Positions 1-9,285 of a stretch of DNA of 64,000 bases are shown here, piece by piece. The notes under the pieces were generated by a model that worked only from the letters and a program-made list of their open reading frames with translations, was not told the origin of the DNA and did not search any database. The number at the start of each line of letters is the position of its first letter. Within the stretch, counting starts at the first letter, position 1. The stretch is taken from positions 1 to 64,000 of the forward strand of contig JBHPCA010000003.1 of the NCBI GenBank assembly GCA_042576225.1, read 5' to 3'. The translations under genes were made by a program, and so were the position numbers. The stretch comes from GWF2-30-66 sp042576225 (GTDB taxonomy: Bacteria > Babelota > Babeliae > Babelales > Vermiphilaceae).

Positions 1-89
1 AAATTAACAAAAACAATCTTTGCCGCATTTACTAGCAATGTACAATGTATAGCAATCAAGCAAACAAATAACTTACGCAACAATCTCAT
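1..89 (-). CDS. 5' end of a gene whose signal peptide resembles that of the next gene (partial)
   Basis: The minus strand from 89 encodes a signal peptide (MRLLRKLFVCLIA...) followed by NAAKIVFVN, then runs off the window edge. The complete gene at 303-2603 starts MKKSLKLF... and continues NAAKIVFFN, so the two N-termini are clearly related. An AGAGG ribosome-binding site lies 6 nt before the ATG. Only 29 codons are visible. Whether the catalytic phospholipase domain follows cannot be seen. It lies downstream of the complete gene on the same strand, so it is probably one copy of a tandem family of exported proteins. Confidence 0.7.
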   Translation of the reverse strand, partial: MRLLRKLFVCLIAIHCTLLVNAAKIVFVN

Positions 90-302
90 AAGAGCCTCTC
101 GTAGCAAAAACATTCATCTTGAATTAAAAAACACTGTTAGCCCCCGTCCCACTCTTAAAAAACCAAATAGCTTTAACTATTCCTGAATAGAATACAAGTT
201 TTTTAAAAAAAGGCAAATAACTACTAATTTACACGTTTTTTCTAAGCTCCGAAAAACATTTTTGCCCTCTTTTCATCAAAATCCTCATATTTTTGAAAAA
301 CA

Positions 303-2603
303 CTAAATAAGCTCGTAATCCTCTTCATCCTCCACTTTTTCTTTCTTTTTAATTTTTAAGCCCTTTTCTAGCTTTTTTAATTTCTGCGTTAGTTCTTTAA
401 TCTTCTTTTCTAATTCTTCTGCTTCTGGAAATTCTTGACGAATTTTGTAAAGCAACTCTTTTTTACTCCCATCTTTCAAGCCGTCTGACTTTTTATCAAG
501 TTCTTTTCTAATAGCTAAGTCTCTTTTTAGATTTATAATCACTCTTTTGAGCATTGCATAGCCAATGTACTTTTTGGCTTTTTCTATATTAAGTTTTGTC
601 ATTTTCATAATTCCTGAGGATTTAGCTTTTGAGTAAGCAAAATTAAATGTGCCATAATCTTTCATCTTAAATCTAAATTCTGATTTACCCCTAACCAATG
701 GGAAATAGATCACAGTAGGAACTTCCCAATCGTTATAGTTTTTTTCTTTAGGTTTTTTATCAAATATATAAACCCCATTCTGAGCAACTTTTACTTTTAC
801 GTCATAGGTAAGCTTTACTTCAGGAAACGGCAAACCTTTGAACTCAATTTCTTTTTTAGCTTTTAATAATTGACTTCCTATTTCGCTGTGACTTGCATCA
901 AAAATAACAATTACCTCAGGAGGCGCGCCCTCTTTCACCAAATGCAGTTCATCTTTAGGCCTTCTGTATAAAGAAATTATAGGCAAATTAATATCAATAC
1001 CAGAGTCATAAAGATGAAGCCTCCCTTGATGATTAAAGCCCCTGTATTTTCTGTTATTTTTCATGAAATTATTAAATTCACACTCAAATAGGCTTTTATC
1101 TGTAACTTGTTCGGGTTTATACTCTTCCTTTTTTACTTTTTTAAATTTAAAGTATTTCGCTATTTTAGGAGCCGACTTCATAATTAATGTTGAAAATGGC
1201 GCAGTAAAAGCAGATCCACATACACCCATAACCAAACCTAAATCTGGCTCTGGACCAATTCTTCCATATTTTTTGCTAGGAACTGCTTCTCCTTTTTTAT
1301 TGAAATTACTTCCAAAAGTTTTTATAGGAACATAAGCACCTTTGGACCCAAACCAGCGGCCCCCAAACTCCCAAGGAGTAAAATGACAAGGTTGATATGA
1401 AATCTTGCCAAATCTTCCTTCTTCTTTTCGAGCTCTAACTTCAAAGATGGGTACAAAACAATCCCCTTTTCCAACTTTATCTTGGACATCTGAAAGATAA
1501 CAATACCCTGGATTTTTATAAACACTAACTACATTTTTAAGAAATGCGTTGGGAAGAATTGATCCAAAAAAATTTACCAACCCGTGGGGTCTACCCCAAC
1601 CCACTACACGGGCATAATTTTGCATCAGAACACTACCTAAAAAGCTTTTTATAGTTGCTATGGGATTATTACTAAGTTTAAATCCACTTTTAGATAAAAT
1701 AGTTTTTAGTCCCTCCGGCAGTTTAGACTCTTCAATCACTATTTTGTAAAAATCTTCAATATCTATGGAACCTTTTTTCATAATCCAAGGGGCAAGCATC
1801 CAGGTTGACCCAGAAAGAGCCGAGAAATATGTTATACAATCTAACAACTTAATTTTTGAAGCTCCATAGACAAATCCCGTCGTAGAAAGTCTCGCTCTTA
1901 CTCCACCACCACTGCCAACAAATCCTATAGACAAAGGCTTCTGCTTTTTTAAAAATTTTACACCTAAAAATTTTTCCTGTTCGCCTCTTATTTTTTTCTC
2001 TCGTTCTTTAATAGCATCTATTTCAAATTTTGATACAGTTTTACCATCTTCACGCATTTTTTTATTTATGAGTTTTGTTTTTGTCCCTTTAAACATAAAG
2101 TCTTCTTTTATTGTTTTTCTCAAAAACTGTTTCACCAAAGTACCAACCAGAGAAATCGTGAGCTTGCGAGCCCGCCTAGCGAGCTCAAAAACACCTTTCT
2201 TAATTATATCTAAGTAAGTTTTATCAAGAATTACGTGTTTTATATCATCGTCAACAATATTTTCTCCAAAAATATAAATAGGCCTAACCTTATTACCTAC
2301 AACAGCATGATAAGAAGGGTTCCCTATATATGGGACATATTTCATTTTCTCTTGTATTTCGTGTAAGAAGTATTTTCCTTTACCAATTTTATATTCAAAT
2401 TCGCTCGTGGTTATTCTATTTAAACCATAAGGTTTACGAGTACTCTCTCCTGACTCTAAAGCCTTTATTTCGAAGGTTTTCCCCCGGTATTTTATGATTA
2501 ACTTTTCCCCTGTCAAATTAAAAAAAACAATCTTTGCTGCGTTAGCTAGTAATGCAAAACTCATCGAAAATAAGCAAATAAATAGTTTAAGTGATTTCTT
2601 CAT
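303..2603 (-). CDS. secreted cytosolic-PLA2-type phospholipase (lysophospholipase catalytic domain)
   Basis: A probable lipid acyl hydrolase of the cPLA2/PLA2_B family, which cleaves fatty acids from phospholipids or lysophospholipids with a Ser/Asp dyad. An N-terminal signal peptide ends near NAA. The catalytic region begins with VGSGGGVRARL (glycine-rich oxyanion loop, Arg236). ALSGSTW follows with the expected nucleophile Ser264, then a long stretch resembling human cPLA2-alpha around FGSNF and MGVCGSAF, and YDSGIDINLP with the expected Asp533. The C-terminus is Lys/Glu-rich. I chose the second ATG (2603) because GGGAG lies 6 nt upstream; the first ATG overlaps that site. The family is mainly eukaryotic, so acquisition from a host and export into one are both plausible. 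Bacterial patatins share the fold but lack this GSGGGxRA...LSGSTW arrangement. Substrate and secretion route are unknown. Confidence 0.82.
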   Translation of the reverse strand: MKKSLKLFICLFSMSFALLANAAKIVFFNLTGEKLIIKYRGKTFEIKALESGESTRKPYGLNRITTSEFEYKIGKGKYFLHEIQEKMKYVPYIGNPSYHAVVGNKVRPIYIFGENIVDDDIKHVILDKTYLDIIKKGVFELARRARKLTISLVGTLVKQFLRKTIKEDFMFKGTKTKLINKKMREDGKTVSKFEIDAIKEREKKIRGEQEKFLGVKFLKKQKPLSIGFVGSGGGVRARLSTTGFVYGASKIKLLDCITYFSALSGSTWMLAPWIMKKGSIDIEDFYKIVIEESKLPEGLKTILSKSGFKLSNNPIATIKSFLGSVLMQNYARVVGWGRPHGLVNFFGSILPNAFLKNVVSVYKNPGYCYLSDVQDKVGKGDCFVPIFEVRARKEEGRFGKISYQPCHFTPWEFGGRWFGSKGAYVPIKTFGSNFNKKGEAVPSKKYGRIGPEPDLGLVMGVCGSAFTAPFSTLIMKSAPKIAKYFKFKKVKKEEYKPEQVTDKSLFECEFNNFMKNNRKYRGFNHQGRLHLYDSGIDINLPIISLYRRPKDELHLVKEGAPPEVIVIFDASHSEIGSQLLKAKKEIEFKGLPFPEVKLTYDVKVKVAQNGVYIFDKKPKEKNYNDWEVPTVIYFPLVRGKSEFRFKMKDYGTFNFAYSKAKSSGIMKMTKLNIEKAKKYIGYAMLKRVIINLKRDLAIRKELDKKSDGLKDGSKKELLYKIRQEFPEAEELEKKIKELTQKLKKLEKGLKIKKKEKVEDEEDYELI

Positions 2604-2803
2604 AACCATCTCCCTACTAATTGGTATTAAAAACTATCCCACAAACATAATAGTTTAAACAAATGCAAAAAATCAACAATCTAAATAAGAAGGTCCGGTT
2701 TTATGCTGGCCTTTTTCACATATTAGATTAAAATCTTGTTTTCTTAAAACACAAAAAGATAAAATGTAGTCGTAAATAGAAACCCACCAAAAAGGAGAAT
2801 GCC

Positions 2804-4444
2804 ATGAGTAAAACAAGTAAATTAAAAAAAGTTTTCTCTATTTTTTCGTTTATCTATTTAATGCAAACGGGTTATGTGACAGCAAAAACCCCAGATTGTT
2901 ACTGTCTTTCAAGAAGAAATTCGCCTTGTTGTTGCCCTCTGGACCGGTGTAACCTACGACGATGCAATGTGTGTAATTATGGCAAAACATTTTTCCAACC
3001 ACGCTCACAAAATACCAATACTGCAAGACGTGCTGTTGGTCACCACAATTTTAGGCACACATTTGGTAAAAACAAATTTCACGGATCGTTAACCGTAACA
3101 CCTGAGTACATGCAATCGTTTAAGCCATATCATATAGCTGAGTATTTCTTTGGAACAGACATATTAAACTTTTCTGGCAGCATGGTAACAGAGCGTGCAT
3201 GTAACGATATTTTGGCAGACTACTTTGGCCTTTCACCTGAATTTGAAAGTTGTGTAAGATTCGAACCACGAATACGTACTTTTTTACTGGATTTTGATGT
3301 AATGCTCGAATTTCAGCGTGGCTTTTACATCCAATTTTACGCGCCATTAGTCAGAACAAAATGGCAGATGTGCATGTGTGAGAAAGTAGAAGAACACGGA
3401 CTTGATACGCCGTTTCCTGCCGGTTATATGGCAGACGGTGTTGTCGAACCACCATTCTCATGCGCCTCGAAAGCATTAGGTGGCTGCGTTGGTTTTGGCG
3501 ATGTATTAGAAGGTATAAAATATGGAAAGTTTTGTTGTAGCGAACAAAAAACAACCAAACTTGCTGATGTCACCTGCCTGCTTGGCTGGATATTTTTAAA
3601 TAGAGAAAATGGCTACGTCGGGGTAAATGCACAATTTACGGCGCCAACAGGCACCCAGGTGAAAAACAAGTATATTTTTGAACCTATTGCGGGCAACGGG
3701 CATCATTGGGAATTTGGCATAGGATTCACTGGCCAAGTACTAATCTGGGAAAAAGATGATGATCAAACCATGCACTTTCATTTTGATGCAAACTTTTCCC
3801 ATTTATTCAAAACCTGCCAATGCAGATCATTTGATTTCAAGTGTAACAGATTCTTAAGCAGATACATGCTTTTGAAACAATTTGACGCAGACGGCAACTA
3901 CACAAAACTTGTTCCTGCAATCAATGTTACAACACTCAAATGCAAAGTAAAAGCAAACTTCCAAATGGATTTAAATATCATGTTTGCGTATAACAATAAC
4001 AATTGGGAATTTGATTTTGGCTATAACGGCTGGCTCAGAAGTCACGAGGAAATTTGTCTTGTAGACAAAATACCAGATCGTACTTATGCATTTAAGGGCA
4101 TACAAAACGTGAGCAACCTAGACGCTGACATAACTCAAAGTAGCGCAACTATCTTTGGCAATAAGCTTGAAGATCAGGCACAAGTGGCCGATGTCCCATC
4201 ACCAGTATTTATCTGTAACGACTCTATAGATATATGCTCTGCCGCATCACCAAAAGTTTTAACACACAAATTTTATGCGCATGCAAGTCATGCATGGGAA
4301 AAAGAGGAAAGAAGCACCACGCCATATTTGGGTGCCGGTTGGCAGATAGAATTTGAAAGTGTAAATCCACGGTTTAGATGCCCTTATAAAAACACTTTAT
4401 ACCAATGGGCTATCTGGTTAAAATGTGGTGCTGCTTACGGGTAA
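2804..4444 (+). CDS. Cys-rich exported, probably outer-membrane barrel protein
   Basis: 546 aa with a signal peptide (hydrophobic stretch about 12-27). A dense Cys cluster follows, with nine Cys in about 30 residues including CCC, CNLRRC and CNVC. The rest alternates polar and aromatic residues (GFYIQFYAPLV, WEFGIGF, NWEFDFGYNGW) as expected of amphipathic beta strands, and it ends in an aromatic-containing segment. The protein at 26093-27400 has the same architecture (signal peptide, Cys-rich head, then strands with similar wording), so the two look paralogous. The AGGAG site lies 7 nt before the ATG. No enzyme motif was recognised. A role as a disulfide-linked envelope protein is inference. 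The gene converges on acpP with 8 bp between stops. Confidence 0.55.
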   Translation: MSKTSKLKKVFSIFSFIYLMQTGYVTAKTPDCYCLSRRNSPCCCPLDRCNLRRCNVCNYGKTFFQPRSQNTNTARRAVGHHNFRHTFGKNKFHGSLTVTPEYMQSFKPYHIAEYFFGTDILNFSGSMVTERACNDILADYFGLSPEFESCVRFEPRIRTFLLDFDVMLEFQRGFYIQFYAPLVRTKWQMCMCEKVEEHGLDTPFPAGYMADGVVEPPFSCASKALGGCVGFGDVLEGIKYGKFCCSEQKTTKLADVTCLLGWIFLNRENGYVGVNAQFTAPTGTQVKNKYIFEPIAGNGHHWEFGIGFTGQVLIWEKDDDQTMHFHFDANFSHLFKTCQCRSFDFKCNRFLSRYMLLKQFDADGNYTKLVPAINVTTLKCKVKANFQMDLNIMFAYNNNNWEFDFGYNGWLRSHEEICLVDKIPDRTYAFKGIQNVSNLDADITQSSATIFGNKLEDQAQVADVPSPVFICNDSIDICSAASPKVLTHKFYAHASHAWEKEERSTTPYLGAGWQIEFESVNPRFRCPYKNTLYQWAIWLKCGAAYG

Positions 4445-4452
4445 TAAAAAAC

Positions 4453-4704
4453 TTATTTTTTTCGCAAGCCTTCTATATAATCGACAACTTGTGCAAGAGA
4501 AGATAACTTCTCAGCGTCTTCGTCGCTAATCTCAATACCAAATTGCTCTTCAAGCTTCATGATTATTTCAACCATATCAAGCGAGTCAGCACCAAGATCT
4601 TCAAACGAGGTGCTCTTGATAACGACCTCTTTATCAATACTTAGTTTTTTAGAGACTATGTCAATTATTTTATTCTGTATATCTTGTCTATTAAATTCTG
4701 CCAC
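4453..4704 (-). CDS. acpP: acyl carrier protein
   Basis: An 83-aa acyl carrier protein that carries acyl chains on a phosphopantetheine arm. The attachment motif DSLDMVE is intact (Ser41 region) and helix spacing is standard. The start is GTG, with GGAG 8 nt upstream. It lies 21 bp after fabD on the same strand and is probably translated from the same transcript. The neighbouring FabD appears catalytically dead, while no plsX, fabH, fabG or fabF lies nearby. The ACP may therefore serve another acyltransferase or a reduced pathway. Confidence 0.95.
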   Translation of the reverse strand: MAEFNRQDIQNKIIDIVSKKLSIDKEVVIKSTSFEDLGADSLDMVEIIMKLEEQFGIEISDEDAEKLSSLAQVVDYIEGLRKK

Positions 4705-4725
4705 CTGTTTCTCCAGTTACTTATT

Positions 4726-5703
4726 TTATTTTTTTTCTCCTGACTCGCCCTTATGGCCCTCCTGGCCATTCTGACTTGTCACAATTTTGACAAGCTCGTC
4801 TATGTCTTTTTGGCTGTTAATAGAAAGCACCTTTTTGTCTGGGTACAACACCTTGAGCATACCACTAAGACTTGAACCCGGGCCAACTTCAACAAAAAGA
4901 TCATAGTCATGTAAATAATCAAGTGATTGATGCCATTTGAGTGATGAAGATATATGCTCCAAAGTTGCTGCACGCAATGATTTACCATCTTTAATAGTAT
5001 GCACTTCAGTGGTACTTAAAAATGGTATCTGAGCATCTTTAAAGTCTACTTTTTCCAAATACAATTTTACATAGTCAACTACCGGCTTCATTAAAGAGTT
5101 GTGCAATCCTATCTCAACTCCAAAACTTGCGGTCTTTGCCGACTCATACTTTTTAACCGCAGCCTCAACCTGCTCAACTACATTGCTGTGACCTGCGACA
5201 ATATTTTCATCTTCTGTTACATACACCGCTATGCGAGCAAATGAATCATTAGTACTGTGCTGTTCACATAGTTGTTTCACAATATCACTTTTTACTCCTG
5301 TAACCTTTATTAAAGAAATATCAAGGCCAGAAAGCAGCTCTTCATAAATAGTAGAATACTTGTTGATCATATACAACCCATCAACAAAGTTTATACCTCC
5401 ACAGGCATACAGTGCCGAAAACTCTCCAATATTATACCCTGCAACAATATCAGGGGCTATCCCCTCATCTTCTCTTAACATTCTATAAATAGAACAACTT
5501 AAAAGAAAAATCGATGAATAGGCGTTGCTCATTTTTGCAAGATCTAAATCAGAAGACGCAAAACATAATTTTACAAAATTTATATCTAAACAATTTGAAG
5601 CTTGTTCAAAATATTCCTGCATAATTCGTGACTCATCATACAGTTCTTTTCCCATGCCAACAAACTGACTCCCATATCCAGGAAATAACATCGCTAATTT
5701 CAC
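4726..5703 (-). CDS. fabD: FabD-like malonyl-CoA:ACP transacylase, active site lost
   Basis: About 325 aa with the full FabD outline: N-terminal FPGYGSQFVGMG, the nucleophile-elbow region, LHNSLMKP and VGPGSSLSGMLK. Length is normal and there is no frameshift. The residues that do the chemistry in E. coli FabD are replaced. GQGSQ has become GYGSQ (Gln11 to Tyr). The GHSLGE elbow has become GYNIGE, so the catalytic Ser is Asn91 and the preceding His is Tyr90. The Arg117 position is Tyr116 and the Gln250 position is Lys256. Only the catalytic His201 is kept. I place the start at the GTG at 5703, preceded by GAGG 6 nt away, because translation from there aligns with normal FabD N-termini; an in-frame TTG at 5721 is the alternative. 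It may be a pseudoenzyme that binds ACP, or a gene in early decay. Confidence 0.85.
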   Translation of the reverse strand: MKLAMLFPGYGSQFVGMGKELYDESRIMQEYFEQASNCLDINFVKLCFASSDLDLAKMSNAYSSIFLLSCSIYRMLREDEGIAPDIVAGYNIGEFSALYACGGINFVDGLYMINKYSTIYEELLSGLDISLIKVTGVKSDIVKQLCEQHSTNDSFARIAVYVTEDENIVAGHSNVVEQVEAAVKKYESAKTASFGVEIGLHNSLMKPVVDYVKLYLEKVDFKDAQIPFLSTTEVHTIKDGKSLRAATLEHISSSLKWHQSLDYLHDYDLFVEVGPGSSLSGMLKVLYPDKKVLSINSQKDIDELVKIVTSQNGQEGHKGESGEKK

Positions 5704-5792
5704 AATAAACCTCACTTTCAATATTGTATAATACGCTTTCTACTACTCTTCCTATACTTTTTCACACTTCTTTTTACACTAGCCTATTTTCA

Positions 5793-7238
5793 CTAGCCTA
5801 TTTTGTGTATAAAATTTTTTATTCTCTTTACACTTTCTTGCTTACCTACAATCTCAAGCAATTCAAACACACCAGGACTTGCACTCGAACCGGTTAAAGA
5901 GATTCTAATCGGCTGCGCCAATGCAACCAACTTAATCCCAAGTTCTTTGGACAATGCTTTTATATTTTTCGCAAGCATATCATGAGTAAAATCATCTTCT
6001 TTCTCAAGATATTGCACCAAAGACTGAATATGCGCTTTTGTGTCTTGGGTCACCCATTTGTCTAAAGCTTTCTCATCATAACCTGACGGCCCCTCATACA
6101 ACAAAACTAAACTATCTACTAACTCTTTTAAAGTTTTGACCCGCTCTTTGTATAAATCTATAAGCTTTATAGTTTTTTGCTCATCCCATTTTGCAAGCTT
6201 GTCTGTAAAACTAAATTTCAAAGAAACTTCTATCTCTCTTTTAAGATCATGGGGATCGTGCTCACGCAAATAAACGCCATTTAACCAAGACAACTTATCT
6301 ATATCAAAAATCGCACCTTTTTTGCCAACATGGTCAAGATCAAAAAAAGAAACAAGCTCATCTTTGCTAAACACCTCCTGATCACCATGCGACCAGCCCA
6401 ATCTTACCAAATAATTAAAAAGCGCTTCTGGCAAAAAACCTTGCTCTCTATACTCCAACACAGATACAGCAGCATCTCTTTTGCTTAACTTATCGCCACT
6501 GGGTCCCAAAATTAGAGGTACATGTGCAAACTGTGGCACATTAAAGCCGCAAGCCTCATAAAGCATAATCTGCTTTGGCGTATTTGATATATGATCTTCA
6601 CCCCTTATCACATGCGTAATATTCATAAAATCATCATCTACTACGACAGCCAAATTATACATTGGGGTACCATCAGACCGTGCAATAATAAAATCATCAA
6701 ACTGATTTAATTCAAACGTAATCTCGCCCCTGATTAAATCGTGGAACGTGATAGATTTTTTATCAGGCAATCTAAATCTCACCACATATGGTTTATGCCC
6801 CTCTTGAGCCTCACCACTTTCAGCTCTTTGCCTGCAAAACCCATCATACCCTTGGTACAAATCTTGATGCCCCAATTTTTCCTGCTGCCTATTTTCTATA
6901 TCTTCTTGCATACAATAACATTTGTACGCCTTGCCTTCTTCTATAAGTTTGTTAATTGCGGCAATATGCGTATCAATTCTTGATGACTGAACAAGAGGCT
7001 CTTCATCATAATTAATGCCAACCCATTTAAGAGACTCAAGCATATAATCCTGATACTCTTTTTTTGAACGCTCTTTGTCAGTATCTTCTATTCTGAGTAA
7101 AAATTTACCGTTATGGTGCCTTGCAAAAAGCCAATTAAAAATCGCAGCTCTCAAATTACCAATATGTAAACGTCCAGTCGGAGACGGTGCAAATCTTACC
7201 CGCACACCTTTATCTTGCGTTTTTTTCTCTTTTTCCAT
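5793..7238 (-). CDS. gltX: glutamyl-tRNA synthetase
   Basis: A class I aminoacyl-tRNA synthetase that charges tRNA-Glu. The ATP-binding HIGH motif is seen as HIGN (residues 25-28) after RFAPSPTGRL. The KMSKS loop appears as KLSKRDAA near residue 250. The Rossmann part carries the family stretch LLRIEDTD, and the C-terminal helical anticodon-binding part is present. At 481 aa it has the usual length. It follows the TPR gene by 18 bp and precedes fabD by about 90 bp on the same strand, suggesting one transcript. Whether it also charges tRNA-Gln (non-discriminating type) cannot be decided from this window. Confidence 0.97.
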   Translation of the reverse strand: MEKEKKTQDKGVRVRFAPSPTGRLHIGNLRAAIFNWLFARHHNGKFLLRIEDTDKERSKKEYQDYMLESLKWVGINYDEEPLVQSSRIDTHIAAINKLIEEGKAYKCYCMQEDIENRQQEKLGHQDLYQGYDGFCRQRAESGEAQEGHKPYVVRFRLPDKKSITFHDLIRGEITFELNQFDDFIIARSDGTPMYNLAVVVDDDFMNITHVIRGEDHISNTPKQIMLYEACGFNVPQFAHVPLILGPSGDKLSKRDAAVSVLEYREQGFLPEALFNYLVRLGWSHGDQEVFSKDELVSFFDLDHVGKKGAIFDIDKLSWLNGVYLREHDPHDLKREIEVSLKFSFTDKLAKWDEQKTIKLIDLYKERVKTLKELVDSLVLLYEGPSGYDEKALDKWVTQDTKAHIQSLVQYLEKEDDFTHDMLAKNIKALSKELGIKLVALAQPIRISLTGSSASPGVFELLEIVGKQESVKRIKNFIHKIG

Positions 7239-7256
7239 ATTAAACCCTACAAAACC

Positions 7257-7982
7257 CTAATCAAGCTGGGCTAATTTTTCTTGTGCCATTTTCACATACG
7301 GGGTCTCTTTGAGTGGCAACTTGCTCGACGCCTTCTTTTGCTCCTGCTCAAATGAACTCACCAACTTGTTCCAATACCCTTTTGCCTTTTGCATATCATT
7401 TTTATCCCAGAAATGGAGTCCTAAATAGTACAACGCAGTAGACTGACCAGAATTCACATTTTCAGACAAAGATTTTAGTATATCAAACCCTTCTTTATGC
7501 ACAGCTACATCTTTACTATCCATTTTAGCAAGACCAAGCTTTGCCTTATACATCCCATAGAAATCATCTTTTTGGGACATCTTATTTAACGCAGAACTGA
7601 GCACATCCATAGACTCTTTTGTTTTACCTTGCTCGTATAGCGATTCTGCCTTGAGTGCCAAGAAATACGGCGCCAAAGAAGAACCTGAGTTTTGCTTGTA
7701 ACCCAAATCAAAGGCTTCTTCAACATTACTCCAAGAACCGGTCCCCTCCCGTGCATTATCAAATTCATTCATGCATTCTGAGAAAACTTTTTGCGCAGAA
7801 GATTCTTTAGAATGCATATAAAACTTATACCCATAAAACCCTGCTGCTGCAATACCAACGATCAACGCCGCAATTAACACATTTTTCAGATAACTTGCGT
7901 TTCGTTCATTTTTCGCAAATAATTCATTATACAGATGACCAAAAACAGTTTTTACTGCATTATACATATCGGTTAAGATCAT
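7257..7982 (-). CDS. single-pass membrane TPR-like protein (YfgM/TPR_21-like)
   Basis: About 241 aa. A short N-terminal cytoplasmic segment precedes one membrane helix (LIAALIVGIAAAGFYGYKFY). The rest is an alpha-helical soluble part with tetratricopeptide-like spacing (ALKAESLYEQGKTKESMDVL; ALYYLGLHFWDKNDMQKAKGYW). This layout matches the YfgM-type ancillary proteins that sit near the translocon or outer-membrane assembly machinery, but overall similarity is weak. The start is the ATG at 7982, with GGAG 6 nt upstream; a GTG four codons earlier overlaps that site. It probably heads the gltX-fabD-acpP transcript. Confidence 0.6.
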   Translation of the reverse strand: MILTDMYNAVKTVFGHLYNELFAKNERNASYLKNVLIAALIVGIAAAGFYGYKFYMHSKESSAQKVFSECMNEFDNAREGTGSWSNVEEAFDLGYKQNSGSSLAPYFLALKAESLYEQGKTKESMDVLSSALNKMSQKDDFYGMYKAKLGLAKMDSKDVAVHKEGFDILKSLSENVNSGQSTALYYLGLHFWDKNDMQKAKGYWNKLVSSFEQEQKKASSKLPLKETPYVKMAQEKLAQLD

Positions 7983-8163
7983 AATTTTCTCCACAAAAAG
8001 TTTATTCTGAACTACTCAAATTTATCACTTTTACCACTACTAATTGTTCACTAATTGTATACTACATAACCTACTACACACTATTACTCTTTTTATTACA
8101 CACCAACTATTATACGCGAAAATAGCCATTCTTGCTATATCTTTGTATTATGCAAAAATTAAC

Positions 8164-8200
8164 GCAAAAAAGCAGCCCCTACCTTAATAAGAGCTGCTCT
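8164..8200 (-). terminator. rho-independent terminator after rpmF
   Basis: Read on the minus strand, AGCAGC pairs with GCTGCT across a loop and is followed directly by a run of six T. It lies 34 bp beyond the rpmF stop codon. Confidence 0.7.
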
Positions 8201-8233
8201 CACAAATTTTATATAACATCTATTTCTATACGT

Positions 8234-8521
8234 TTATTCTTTAGTCTCTTGCTCTTGTTGTGGCTCAACGGTTGAAGACCCCTCTCTTTCCTGTTTCTTA
8301 GCCATCTTTGCCTGCCTATCTTTTCCACGCTTGATAGCTCTGTCTATCTTTGTTTCCATTACTTTTTTACCTTTGTAAAAACCACACTTACTGCATACTT
8401 TATGCGGCGCAATGGGCTCTTTACAATTTTTACATTCTGTAATAGCTTTTACTTCCATTCCTTTATTTGCAAATCTTTTATCTCTTCTAGATCGAGATCG
8501 TTTCCGTTTTGGTACTGGCAT
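8234..8521 (-). CDS. rpmF: 50S ribosomal protein L32 with extended C-terminal tail
   Basis: A structural protein of the large ribosomal subunit. The N-terminus MPVPKRKRSRSRRDKR is the L32 signature. It is followed by a zinc ribbon made of two CxxC pairs (CKNC and CSKC). The fold ends near residue 60 and is followed by an extra tail of about 35 residues, first Lys/Arg-rich and then Gln/Glu-rich (ending EQETKE), which ordinary L32 lacks. The start is the ATG at 8521 with GGAG 6 nt upstream; the TTG four codons earlier is the reading-frame opening only. L32 is usually next to plsX/fabH/fabD; here plsX and fabH are missing from the neighbourhood. Confidence 0.93.
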   Translation of the reverse strand: MPVPKRKRSRSRRDKRFANKGMEVKAITECKNCKEPIAPHKVCSKCGFYKGKKVMETKIDRAIKRGKDRQAKMAKKQEREGSSTVEPQQEQETKE

Positions 8522-8716
8522 GACAAACTCCAAGCCTTCTTAAGTATTAAAAAATTTCACTAATTTACACAAAAATTTTCATATTGAAAACTTTTCCCGC
8601 GACTATCTCAAACTGCAATACAATATGTGATAAATAAAACTCGAGAAAAACTAACTTTATATTAAAATCATACACTATTTACAAGAAAAAAGCAAACAAA
8701 ATGCCCGATTTGCCCC

Positions 8717-9187
8717 TTATTTTGCAAAACGATTTTCGTATTTCTGTATCTCATTCAAGATAAGCTCCAGAGGCTCATCTACATCTTTTTGACACACAAC
8801 AACCAACGTAGATGGTAACGCATATAGACTCCAACCTGAATAAACAGTCGGCTCATACCAGCCTGTATTTAAATCGAAGAAAACACATGTTTGGCCTTTA
8901 AGCTTGCCCATATGCACCTTTTTTATCTCTTTAAACGCAACCCAACCTGACCGCCACCCATACAGCTTACTATCATTGAAAACTAAAGCTTTCCCTCTTT
9001 TATTAAATAAAAATAACTTATACAAAACAAATAATAAGATAGGAGCTAAAACTATCAACACATGCAATTTTGGGGAGAATAGATATAAAAAGAAACAGCC
9101 AAACACAAGCAAAAAAAATATCAAAATATCTAAAAAAAATATTTTATTTCTTGTATTTTTATTGAGCAAAAACGTTTTGCTAACCAT
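8717..9187 (-). CDS. small membrane protein of unknown function
   Basis: 156 aa. Two closely spaced hydrophobic helices near the N-terminus (residues about 17-36 and 42-62) form a hairpin anchor. An approximately 90-residue soluble part with beta-strand character follows (LVFNDSKLYGW, WVAFKEIKKVHMG, CVFFDL, STLVVVCQ). The order resembles proteins with a two-helix anchor and a PH-like domain, but this is only a shape resemblance. The ATG has GGGAAG upstream. Not recognised as a named family. Confidence 0.55.
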   Translation of the reverse strand: MVSKTFLLNKNTRNKIFFLDILIFFLLVFGCFFLYLFSPKLHVLIVLAPILLFVLYKLFLFNKRGKALVFNDSKLYGWRSGWVAFKEIKKVHMGKLKGQTCVFFDLNTGWYEPTVYSGWSLYALPSTLVVVCQKDVDEPLELILNEIQKYENRFAK

Positions 9188-9285
9188 ACAACTTCCCTTC
9201 TACTTCCCTTACTTTATTTTATATATTTTGATCAAGCTATAATCTATATAAAAAAATAGCAAGGTTAAAAAGAAAAAGAGAAAAA

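Noticed and set aside
4726..5721. FabD Ser to Asn as a simple frameshift or misread
   Set aside because: The frame is intact on both sides and several other active-site positions are changed too.
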